Assembly: GCF_031082295.1 (NCBI RefSeq)
Contig: NZ_JAVHLD010000029.1
Span: 1 to 38,303, forward strand
Direction: 5' to 3'
DNA length: 38,303 bases
DNA from: Humidesulfovibrio sp.
Lineage (GTDB): Bacteria; Desulfobacterota; Desulfovibrionia; Desulfovibrionales; Desulfovibrionaceae
A model generated the notes under the pieces. It did not search any database, was not told the origin of the DNA, and saw nothing but the letters and a program-made list of their open reading frames with translations. Shown one piece after another: positions 8,306-15,137 of the stretch; the stretch's first letter is position 1, and each line of letters opens with the position of its first letter. Position numbers and translations under genes: made by a program.

Positions 8306-9470
8306 GTTTGATGATCCATGATTCGGAATCACTGCCAAGACCGACCTGGTCTCCTTCGCCTCGGCGCATTTTGGCGCCGCGTCTGTCCTTCGCTTACACG
8401 CTGGTAGCCAACCAGCAATTGCCCCAAACTATTTACCTGGGGTCGGACGCAGGCGTTGCCCTTCCGGGAGGTTACTACGAGACCTCTGTGTCCTGCTGAC
8501 TTGGGTAGTCGACAGGTTTCATCCCTGATTCAACGGACGCAGCACTTTCAAGCGAACGGTTTGAGAACCGATACGCTTGAAGTACGCTGCTGTGAGCTTC
8601 TGCCTCACATGTCGCTATTCGCTTTAGGTGCCTTCTGTGCCCGAGCCTTCACGTCTGGGGCATTGCTCCCAGAATGCGCTCCTTTCAACTTCCGAGGTGT
8701 CGCAGCAAAGTGTTACTACGGCGTTATCTCTCGGGTTTTAAACGAAGGTTCCTCTCGTCACCATTGCGAACCGGGTCGGGCTTTCGCCCTTTTCCGAAGC
8801 TGCTCCAACTGCATCGTGCTTATCTCCAGGAGCCACCTGGTTTCGTCACGCGCAGCCGCTCCGTCCCTAACGCGTCACGGCCCATGCTCATAGAGCGAAG
8901 GTACCGTCCCGCGACCCTAGTTTCTAGGGCATACGACATCCCGCCTATCCAGGCGCACCAACTCTTGGGAAGCATGAACTCAACGACACTTCACACCTTC
9001 CGCTAACGCAAAAGTAGCTTGTGGCGCTGGTTCCCGAACCGTACAGGCGCGTTTCCGTCGCATACGGCTCTCCGGTTGCGAGCAAACTTGATGAGACCGT
9101 CGTTGGCTAGACGACGGTTACTGGTTGGCTACCAGAAGTTTGCTCTCGGTCAAAACGGCAGGGTTACGATTCCGATGGCATGGCGAAGACGAGCGCCTTG
9201 GTTTTGGAGCGCACGTCTCCTGATCTATTTCCTCCTTCATGTACGGGTTCACGCACCCTTCTGCGGCTCGTGGTGACGTCACGGCGGGCCGTGCTGGTTT
9301 GGCGGCCAGCTTCAAGCGATGCGGGTCTGCGTCCATCATACCACCTCTGGCCAGACGCTGCGCAAGGGCAGTCGGCGCGAAAGGCTCGAAGACAGTCCAC
9401 CTCAACAATGAAGCCGTTTTCATATGTAATTATTGTACGTTGCATGACATCGAATGGACTAACCACATCA
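8278..9470 (-). ncRNA. Candidate large structured RNA, copy 2
   Basis: Diverged homologue of the stretch at 4063-5210, again without a credible protein frame. Matching helices (plus coordinates) are GCTGGT/ACCAGC at 8400-8416, CCCCAGG/TTTGGGG read on the minus strand at 8422-8442 with two G-U pairs, GCAGC/GCTGC at 8539-8590, GGGC-GAAA-GCCC (minus) at 8778-8789, and CCCTAG/CTAGGG at 8915-8929. The conserved block ATACGGCTCTCCG (9062-9074) matches 4935-4947. Near the RNA 5' end a ten-base stem (9080-9089 with 9136-9145) closes a three-way junction holding two hairpins (9097-9117 and 9121-9135). Both of these carry AGCCA in their minus-strand loops, complementary to the TGGCU loop of the 3' hairpin at 8406-8410. 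The 3' end is at about 8278; the 5' end is guessed between 9150 and 9500. Confidence 0.7.
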
Positions 9471-9603
9471 CAGCGAGCCATGGCAGGGCGAAAAATATTT
9501 TGGGTGCCCCCCACATTTCACATTGACGGATTTCTCTGGCGCGACCAGACGTGATTTCATGGCCCCTCTCTCCGCAACCTTCAACCAGTATACGGAGGTA
9601 TAC

Positions 9604-9843
9604 ATGCCCATTCTCAAGAAGTCGCCAAAGGCCGAGGCTCAGCTCAACGTCAAGATTAGCGCCCAGACACACGCCCGGTATCTGGCAGTCAAGGAGGCAT
9701 GCCGCCAGAAGAGCTGGGAGTTTACGCTCCAGCCGGAGTTCGAAACGTGGCTGAACGTACAGCTCGCCGCGGCGGAAAAGGAGCTTGCCGCTGCCGACAA
9801 GACCGAGGCTAAGTCGGCTACCCAGGCGGACGCGAGCGCGTAG
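9604..9843 (+). CDS. Small unrecognised protein, 79 aa
   Basis: Starts at the ATG at 9604 with a strong CGGAGGT eight bases upstream; a longer frame from 9523 lacks this signal. The product is highly charged: a short beta-like segment (AQLNVKIS) is followed by helices, ending in an Ala/Glu/Lys tail. The QLNVKI strand followed by two helices recalls ribbon-helix-helix or relaxosome accessory proteins, but I cannot assign it. It is the first gene of a compact three-gene plus-strand operon (9604-11318) probably belonging to the mobile element. It is divergent from RNA copy 2. Confidence 0.7.
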   Translation: MPILKKSPKAEAQLNVKISAQTHARYLAVKEACRQKSWEFTLQPEFETWLNVQLAAAEKELAAADKTEAKSATQADASA

Positions 9844-9845
9844 CG

Positions 9846-10898
9846 GTGGGCATCGTCCGGGAACCTCATCGGCCAGGGCCGGGTGACGTTGCGCTTGTTC
9901 GCAGAGCGCAGCGCTCCCTTGCCCTGGCCGGGCGCCACCATGATCTGATGCGGTACCTCGAACGTGACAGCTTTCAGACCGTCGCCGGGGCACTGGTCGA
10001 GCGCTACATGCCGCGCTCGACGAAGAAGCAGCTTGAGATAGCCGACGTGTTTCGCGAGCTCTACGCCACCTGGCTTGTCCTGGCGCCAATCGCCAACAGG
10101 GCCCAGGGGTATTGGCGGCCCTGGTGGTCGCCGGGCATCATGACCAGCTGGATGCGTATCCAGTCCAACCGCTTCCATCGCTTCTGGCTCGGGGCCGTCC
10201 CCTACGATTGGGCTACCGCGCAGGTGGCCTCTGGTGCGGCGGCGCACATCACCGACGAGGCGTTCATCGCCCACGCGCAGGGCCTGCTTGACCATGCGAC
10301 GGGGGACACGCTGCGCGCCAGCTTCGCCCGATACGTCCTCGGCAGCTTGGTCTGGCGGCACGCGTCCGAGGCTGTGTTGCCTGTCGCCCGCGAATACCAC
10401 GCCGGTATGTTGTGGTCAGAAGACGGCTGCTGGCTCATGGCCGCGAAACCGTTCGAGGAGAACGGCGCAGTGTGGTGCGATCTGCGCGAGCGTCCGGTGG
10501 ATATCATGCATTGGTCGGCACACGTAGCCGACGGCTTGCTGCACATCAAGATGAATGAAGCAGCGGTGCAGCGGTTCAAAGAGAGCGTGCGGGTGGCGCT
10601 GGCATCGGACGCCTTGCCGGAGCACAAACTCCGCCACATCAACGCCACCGCGCGTAGCTTCCATCATTTTGCGCGCTACGCGTTCGATGCCCGGCAGCAG
10701 GCGCAAGAGCTTGAGGCATGGGTATGGCGGCGCGCTTCACGGCACATCGTGCAGAATACGCCTGCATTAGCCCAGCGGTACTTCAACCTCCGGCTGGCCC
10801 AGTGGGACACCCGGCTGCACTTTGAACGAAAGTCGTACCTGCTTGACCGGGATGTCTCCGAGGAACAGTGGCTATATCTGTGGAATCCGCGGCGCTAG
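9846..10898 (+). CDS. Unrecognised protein, about 350 aa, accessory operon
   Basis: The frame opens with GTG at 9846, two bases after the stop of the 79-aa gene, suggesting translational coupling; the next in-frame ATG is at 9950, so the start is uncertain. The protein is rich in Trp, Arg and aromatic residues (YWRPWWSPGIMTSWMRIQSNRFHRFW), mostly helical, and has no transmembrane segment or known catalytic signature that I can see. The composition is convincing for coding. It sits between the 79-aa gene and the 134-aa gene. Function unknown; an element-encoded helper is possible. Confidence 0.7.
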   Translation: MGIVREPHRPGPGDVALVRRAQRSLALAGRHHDLMRYLERDSFQTVAGALVERYMPRSTKKQLEIADVFRELYATWLVLAPIANRAQGYWRPWWSPGIMTSWMRIQSNRFHRFWLGAVPYDWATAQVASGAAAHITDEAFIAHAQGLLDHATGDTLRASFARYVLGSLVWRHASEAVLPVAREYHAGMLWSEDGCWLMAAKPFEENGAVWCDLRERPVDIMHWSAHVADGLLHIKMNEAAVQRFKESVRVALASDALPEHKLRHINATARSFHHFARYAFDARQQAQELEAWVWRRASRHIVQNTPALAQRYFNLRLAQWDTRLHFERKSYLLDRDVSEEQWLYLWNPRR

Positions 10899-10913
10899 AC
10901 GGAGGGTACGACC

Positions 10914-11318
10914 ATGAGTCTGAATTACGACAAAGATGGCTTCAAACTGTCTATCACTGCCGGAGTGGCGGACGAAGCTAAAGGCAAACGCCGGTGGACG
11001 CGGGTGTCGGCGAGCCTCATGGGATTTCCCTGCTCCGACCTTGAGGCGCTGGCGTCCCTCAAGGCATGCCTCGACTGCTTCCGCCGGGGGCAGATTGTGA
11101 AAGCCGAGCCACAGCTGCTGCGTGGCACGGGTGAAGATGGCGTGCTGTTCGCTCTGCGGCAGAAAGACAAAGTGCAGTATCTGCACGTGCAGCGCGTGGC
11201 CGATGGCCGCCTAGTCACCGAGGCGTACCTCGCTCATCTCGACGTCGCCCGGCTTGAGGTTGTTGTCGGCAAGGCGCTCCAGTTTCTTGCTCCTGCAACT
11301 GTCTGGGGGCCGGAGTAG
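10914..11318 (+). CDS. Unrecognised protein, 134 aa, last gene of the accessory operon
   Basis: ATG at 10914 has GGAGGG nine bases upstream and lies 15 bases after the preceding stop. The product begins MSLNYDKDGFKLSI and looks like a small alpha/beta protein of alternating strands with no Cys-rich or membrane region. The middle (LEALASLKACLDCFRRGQI) is a likely helix. No family recognised. It is transcribed with the two genes upstream, so the three probably act together. Confidence 0.7.
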   Translation: MSLNYDKDGFKLSITAGVADEAKGKRRWTRVSASLMGFPCSDLEALASLKACLDCFRRGQIVKAEPQLLRGTGEDGVLFALRQKDKVQYLHVQRVADGRLVTEAYLAHLDVARLEVVVGKALQFLAPATVWGPE

Positions 11319-11699
11319 TAAAACAAGCGAAGCGGCAGGGGCGTTCGCCAGGGATCGACCATCAGCCTCAAACTCATTTCGCGGCTGCGGCCTGTCTCGA
11401 CCGAGAAGATTGGCCCGCCCCTGCGCACGCTCCGTGCCTGGCGGAAAAAGTGCCGTTTCGATCCCAACAAGGCAGGGCTGCTTGTGAAAGTCGGAAAGCT
11501 CATGTCCTCCGAGTGGAGGAAAGCCATTCCGTGCTTCGCCTGGCACAGCCGCGCGTTTGCAGGCTTTGCAGCAGTGATTCGCCCCCGCAAAATATCTTTC
11601 AATTTTCTGCAGAAAGGCCTCTTTCTGCCCTGGACTTCAGCTCTTGCGCGATGGTTTCATTCAATCACGGGCCCAGATCCGAACAGAGGAGGAAAACGA
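11319..11699. other. Intergenic stretch with an uncertain open frame
   Basis: A plus-strand frame stays open from 11322 to 11855, with a first possible start GTG at 11484 that has no good ribosome site. The translated part looks basic and only partly protein-like. I would not annotate a gene upstream of 11700 without homologues. No promoter was recognised. Confidence 0.35.
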
Positions 11700-11855
11700 A
11701 TGATCAGACGATTGGTCGCATCTGCGACGCGCTTCAAAGCTGCGTTGGCGAAGCGCTTGTTCGCGCGGCGTCTCGTGCTCCGCCGCGAAACCAACTTTCT
11801 CCACTCGTCCTTGGCGTATGCCAAGATCACTGTGGAGAAGCCGCGAATCCGGTGA
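11700..11855 (+). CDS. Very basic small protein, 51 aa
   Basis: ATG at 11700 follows GAGGAGG with an eight-base gap, the best ribosome site in the area, and opens a 51-residue frame. Thirteen residues are Arg and several more are Lys (for example MIRRLVASATRF, RLFARRLVLRR), with scattered hydrophobics, so it could be an amphipathic nucleic-acid- or membrane-binding peptide. The same frame continues upstream, so a longer product from the GTG at 11484 cannot be excluded. It is followed by about 140 bases with hairpins and then a strong terminator. Confidence 0.5.
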   Translation: MIRRLVASATRFKAALAKRLFARRLVLRRETNFLHSSLAYAKITVEKPRIR

Positions 11856-11880
11856 CCACCGGCAGCGCGGCACAACGTAT

Positions 11881-12022
11881 GTGAGCCCTGGCTCACCGGC
11901 AGGCCGTAAGGCCCACCATCGCCTCGTCGGCAATCCCAGCCCTTGCAACTGGATTCACGGCAGAACGGGGCGCAACTGTAGTCTCCCACCCCACCATAAG
12001 GCGGCCCGAAAGGGCCGCCTTT
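11881..12022 (+). terminator. Hairpin-rich 3' region ending in a strong terminator
   Basis: GTGAGCC/GGCTCAC (11881-11896) is a tight seven-pair hairpin. The terminator proper is AAGGCGGCCC (11998-12007), loop GAAA, GGGCCGCCTT (12012-12021), then T. The GAAA loop on the plus strand argues that it ends the 51-aa gene transcript. It may also stop the convergent exbD transcript, whose stop is at 12050. I saw a faint resemblance to riboswitch-like pieces here but not a full consensus. Confidence 0.7.
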
Positions 12023-12049
12023 CCCATTCGCGAAACAGTGCCACCTTCG

Positions 12050-12490
12050 CTACGGGGACACCGCCCCAACAGCCCCCGCCTCGCTCGACTCCGCCACCAC
12101 GCCCAGCTTCTCGATGCCCACGCTCTTGATCTCGCCCATGACCTTGACCACCACGCCGTAGGCCACATCCTTGTCGGCGCGCAGGTACAACTGCTTGTTC
12201 TGCGACACCACCAGGTTCTGCAAATGGTTGCGCAGGTCCTCAAAGGGCACGTTGTACTCGTCGAGGTAGATCGCGCCGTCCTTCTTGATCGAGAGCACCA
12301 GGTGGTCGCTGCCCGCGGGCAGGGTGCGCACGCTTCTGGTCTTGGGCAGGTCCACGTCCACGCCCTGGGTCAGCATGGGCGCGGTGACCATGAAGATGAT
12401 GAGCAGCACCAGCATCACGTCCACAAATGGCGTGACGTTGATTTCGGCCATGAAGCGGCCCGTGCCGCCCACGCTGGCGCCCACAGTCAA
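12050..12490 (-). CDS. exbD: ExbD/TolR-family proton-channel subunit
   Basis: Inner-membrane protein that works with ExbB to couple proton flow to TonB- or Tol-driven transport. The sequence has a short cytoplasmic N-terminus and the signature [24 protein letters not shown], whose Asp (about residue 24) is the proton-binding residue of the family. A periplasmic domain follows and includes LPKTRS. The 146-aa length is normal. The start is the TTG at 12490, which overlaps the exbB stop (TTGA) and has GGAAGGA upstream, so the two are translationally coupled. It is last in a minus-strand tonB-exbB-exbD order. Confidence 0.9.
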   Translation of the reverse strand: MTVGASVGGTGRFMAEINVTPFVDVMLVLLIIFMVTAPMLTQGVDVDLPKTRSVRTLPAGSDHLVLSIKKDGAIYLDEYNVPFEDLRNHLQNLVVSQNKQLYLRADKDVAYGVVVKVMGEIKSVGIEKLGVVAESSEAGAVGAVSP

Positions 12491-13188
12491 CCGTCCTTCC
12501 GGGCGTCATGGCCCCAGCTCACCTCGCGCTCCACGCGGTTGAGGAAGGCGCCTGCGAAGTTGACCATCTCGGCCTCCACGTCGCCCAGTCGGGCCAAGAG
12601 CGAGTTGTAGGCGATGGTGGCGGGGATGGCCACCACAAGGCCGATGGCCGTGGTCACCAGCGCCTCGGAGATGCCCGGGGCAACCGTGGCCAGCGCAGCG
12701 GATTGCGACAGCCCGATGGAGTGGAAGGCGTGCATGATGCCCCACACCGTGCCGAACAGGCCGATGAAGGGCGCGGAGTTGGCGCAGGTGGCCAGGAAGG
12801 ACAGGGACGCGCCCAGGCGCTTCATCTCGTCCGTGATGCCCCTGCGCAGAACGCGCCTGAGCGTGTCTGCAGCCAACGCGCGCTTGCGGTCCGGTTCGAC
12901 GTCGGCGCGCTCCAGCTTGCGCATGGAGGCCACGGCCAGCGCGCCGACCCGCGCCAGCGGGGATTCCGCGTCGCGGCCCAGGGCCTGGAGCGCGGCGGCG
13001 AAATCCCCGGCCTCGCCGAACAGGGCCGAGCCCTCGGCCACCTGCTTGCCCGCTCTGCGGTAGGCTATGAGCTTCTGTAGGATGATGGCCCAGCTCCACA
13101 GGCTCATGAGCACGAGAAAGACCAGCACGATCTGCACGCCCAGGGTTGCCCCCAGCATCATGCCCAGAAAACCGGACTCGGGAATCAT
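12487..13188 (-). CDS. exbB: ExbB/TolQ/MotA-family proton-channel subunit
   Basis: 233-residue inner-membrane protein with three transmembrane helices. TM1 is about residues 11-38 ([27 protein letters not shown]). TM2 and TM3 lie in the C-terminal half, around [19 protein letters not shown] and the [20 protein letters not shown] segment, the two conserved motifs of the family. The ATG at 13188 is preferred to the TTG six bases upstream; GGAGGGG precedes it. It forms the motor with the adjacent ExbD. The partner TonB gene upstream is damaged, so the motor may now serve another TonB or a Tol-Pal-like role. Confidence 0.9.
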   Translation of the reverse strand: MIPESGFLGMMLGATLGVQIVLVFLVLMSLWSWAIILQKLIAYRRAGKQVAEGSALFGEAGDFAAALQALGRDAESPLARVGALAVASMRKLERADVEPDRKRALAADTLRRVLRRGITDEMKRLGASLSFLATCANSAPFIGLFGTVWGIMHAFHSIGLSQSAALATVAPGISEALVTTAIGLVVAIPATIAYNSLLARLGDVEAEMVNFAGAFLNRVEREVSWGHDARKDG

Positions 13189-13218
13189 GGTCAAAGCCCC
13201 TCCAGGCCCAAGAGGTTG

Positions 13219-13600
13219 CTATCGCCCATCCAGCGCGAAGCGCACCGGCAGGGTCATCCAGATGCCCACCGGCGCGCCTTTGAAAACTGCAGGCTCGAAG
13301 CGCCACTTGCGGGCGGCCTCCACGGCCTTTTCCTCGAACACGCCCGCAGGCTCCGCCGCCTGCACCTGCACCTCGCGCACGCCGCCCTCGGCGTCGACGA
13401 AAAGCCGCAACGTCACCTGGCCGGAGATGCCGCGCCGCCGCGCATCCATGGGGTAGAACGGCTTCACGCGCTTCACCGCCACGGGCATGCGGTCCACGGC
13501 GATGCCGCCCTGGCCCGTGCCGCTGCCGACGGATTGGCCGGAGCCCGTTCCCTGGCCGCCGCCCGTGCCGCCGCCCGCCCCTCCAGTGGAGGCTGTGGTC
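13219..13600 (-). pseudogene. TonB-family protein, C-terminal domain only (truncated or frameshifted)
   Basis: The frame encodes a Gly/Thr/Gln linker followed by a clear TonB C-terminal domain: AVKRVKPFYPMDARRRGISG, then the strand-turn VTLRLFVDAEGG and the closing KWRFEPAVFKGAPV. The N-terminal membrane anchor and Pro-rich spacer of normal TonB are missing. In this frame a TGA lies at about 13606. The only good start signal, ATG at 13609 with AAGGAGG six bases upstream, opens a different frame. Either a one-base frameshift plus deletion has broken the gene, or a short version starts at the GTG at 13497 (92 aa). The gene order with exbB and exbD supports its origin as tonB. Confidence 0.65.
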
Positions 13601-13630
13601 GCCCTTCATGATGGCCTCCTTGGTGGTCAT

Positions 13631-13873
13631 GGTGCATCACTTCTGGCTCCAATATAATGCCGTGACGCGCACGGGTACAGCCCCAACTTTTGTGTTGCCA
13701 ATCGAGTTATACGGAGGAACCATTCATCCTGCTTCCATAATTCGAAAGCCAGCTGGACACTAGACAACTATTCAATTATAGGTTCTTGACTTTCAAAGAA
13801 ACCTCATGATTGAATCATTCAGGGCAGCATAAGATGTGAGCGCAACCTCAAATAAACGCAGAAGGGGCACAGA
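13631..13873. other. Intergenic region between divergent genes
   Basis: AT-richer than its surroundings. On the minus strand ATTATATTGG near 13650 resembles a -10 element for the tonB-exbBD set, but no matching -35 is clear. On the plus strand TTGACT near 13787 could be a -35 for the gene at 13874, with only a weak -10. No gene seen. Confidence 0.35.
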
Positions 13874-14275
13874 GTGAACGGCGAGATCGAAGCATTTGTT
13901 GATACGCTGAACCTGGACGAATTGGTGGAGCTTCAGGCTGTTGTATCCAGAAGGATCGAAGCGCATTTGCCAAAGCAAATGCGCATCGTGCAGGTGTTTA
14001 GAGGGTACAACGAGAAACGTTGCTCAAAGCCGTGGATAGCCGCAGTGACGTCTTGGCCTGTTGGCAGAAGTCCGGTCCTGCACTTCGGAGAATACCTCGG
14101 AACAGATGCTGGAGGCCCTGCCGAGATTTTGGCCAGGCCGGGTGATGTCGTCAGGTGGGGACAAAAAGACAATCGGAACGAGAATCATACCGTTGCGAAC
14201 TGGGGGGTCGTCGAGGCGGATGGAAGCATCCGCAAATGTTCTAAAGAAGAGGCTCGTGAGGCTTTCGGAAGCTGA
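13874..14275 (+). CDS. Unrecognised protein, 133 aa
   Basis: Starts with GTG at 13874, with AAGGGG nine bases upstream. The N-terminal 25 residues form a predicted helix (DTLNLDELVELQAVVSRRI), and the rest looks like a small beta-rich domain containing GYNEKRCSKPWIAAVTSWP. No membrane segment, signal peptide or catalytic motif is seen. It stands alone on the plus strand between the TonB remnant and the convergent restriction operon. Probably an accessory gene of the island. Confidence 0.6.
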   Translation: MNGEIEAFVDTLNLDELVELQAVVSRRIEAHLPKQMRIVQVFRGYNEKRCSKPWIAAVTSWPVGRSPVLHFGEYLGTDAGGPAEILARPGDVVRWGQKDNRNENHTVANWGVVEADGSIRKCSKEEAREAFGS

Positions 14276-14392
14276 ACATGCTGGCAGGCTCGACCCCGTC
14301 AGAGCACTTACAACTTGCCAAGGCAGACTCCCACCTAGGGCATTGCCACGAGGATATTCTCAACTCGTCAGATCGTTGGCCGTAGCAGAAAA

Positions 14393-14414
14393 GGGGGCCG
14401 CAAGGCCCCTCTTT
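14393..14414. terminator. Bidirectional terminator at the end of the restriction operon
   Basis: GGGGCC (14394-14399), loop GCAA, GGCCCC (14404-14409), then TCTTTT on the plus strand; AAAA precedes the stem, giving a U run on the minus strand too. It separates the 133-aa gene from the convergent metallopeptidase gene that ends at 14415. The 115 bases before it hold no gene. Confidence 0.75.
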
Positions 14415-15137
14415 TCACTCTATCTGGTGCGGCTCCAGTGCCAGCCTCGCCCTCCGCTCCTGCCAGTCCGGCATGAGGGTGGAGAGCAACTCGTAGAATT
14501 CTGTGGTGTGGCCGTGGTGCCGCAGGTGGCACAGTTCATGGGCTATCACGTACTCCACGCAAAGCATTGGCGCCCTGACCAGATGCCTGTTGAGGGTAAT
14601 CGTGCCGGCACGCGAGCAACTGCCCCACCGGCTGGACATGGCCCGCACAGTGACACGCTCCGGTGCGCCAATGCCATGTGCGCCGTACCGCGAACTCAAC
14701 TCGTCGAGGATACGGCCAAAGACAACACGAGCGCGGTGCAGGTACCACAGGTCAAGAAGCTCACGAACCTTTTCGCTGTGTGGGGGATTGGCGGTCGTCA
14801 CCTCGAGGAATCGGCCAGCAAGGCGGACATCATTCCGGTCGCCCTGGCGGACCCGAAGCCTGTAGTTGCGTCCAAGGTATTTGTGGGTCTCCCCGCTGAC
14901 ATGCTCGCGGGGAAGCGCCAACCGCCTCACTTCGCGAAAGCGTTCAAGATGGCGAAAGATCCATGTCGACTTCGCCTGGGTACGGGCCGTGATAAGGGCG
15001 AGCGGCGTCCCTTGAGGAGCCCGAACGCTCACGAGGCCCTCGGGGCGCACGGATATGCGCAGAGTCCGGAACCCGTCAAAGACCACCTGCACTGGAATGC
15101 GATGGACTCCATGTACGATTTCAAGAATGGGTGTCAT
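14415..15137 (-). CDS. SprT/YgjP-like zinc metallopeptidase (M48-related, DUF45)
   Basis: 240-residue predicted zinc metalloprotease. The diagnostic C-terminal block is VEYVIAHELCHLRHHGHTTEFY: HELCH is the HExxH zinc site, with a further His after it as expected in the family. SSRWGSCSRAGTITLNRHL just before is also conserved. The N-terminal half has the strand/Arg-rich pattern of YgjP proteins. The start ATG overlaps the hsdR stop (ATGA), so it is translated with hsdR. Genes of this family often sit directly downstream of type I restriction genes; their role there is not established. Confidence 0.85.
   Translation of the reverse strand: MTPILEIVHGVHRIPVQVVFDGFRTLRISVRPEGLVSVRAPQGTPLALITARTQAKSTWIFRHLERFREVRRLALPREHVSGETHKYLGRNYRLRVRQGDRNDVRLAGRFLEVTTANPPHSEKVRELLDLWYLHRARVVFGRILDELSSRYGAHGIGAPERVTVRAMSSRWGSCSRAGTITLNRHLVRAPMLCVEYVIAHELCHLRHHGHTTEFYELLSTLMPDWQERRARLALEPHQIE

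Noticed and set aside
9230-9290. Possible group II intron domain V (GAGCC and GTACGGGTT pieces)
   Set aside because: The two strands do not form the conserved domain V helix and no reverse transcriptase or maturase frame is nearby.
11860-11990. Resemblance to a cobalamin riboswitch (GGTG, AATCC, GCAACTGTA pieces)
   Set aside because: The pieces are not in the right order and the B12 box is absent; no transport or cobalamin gene follows on that strand.
12506-13630. 374-residue minus-strand frame over tonB/exbB
   Set aside because: Arg/Gly/His-rich shadow; only its start signal is interesting, as evidence for a frameshift in the TonB gene.
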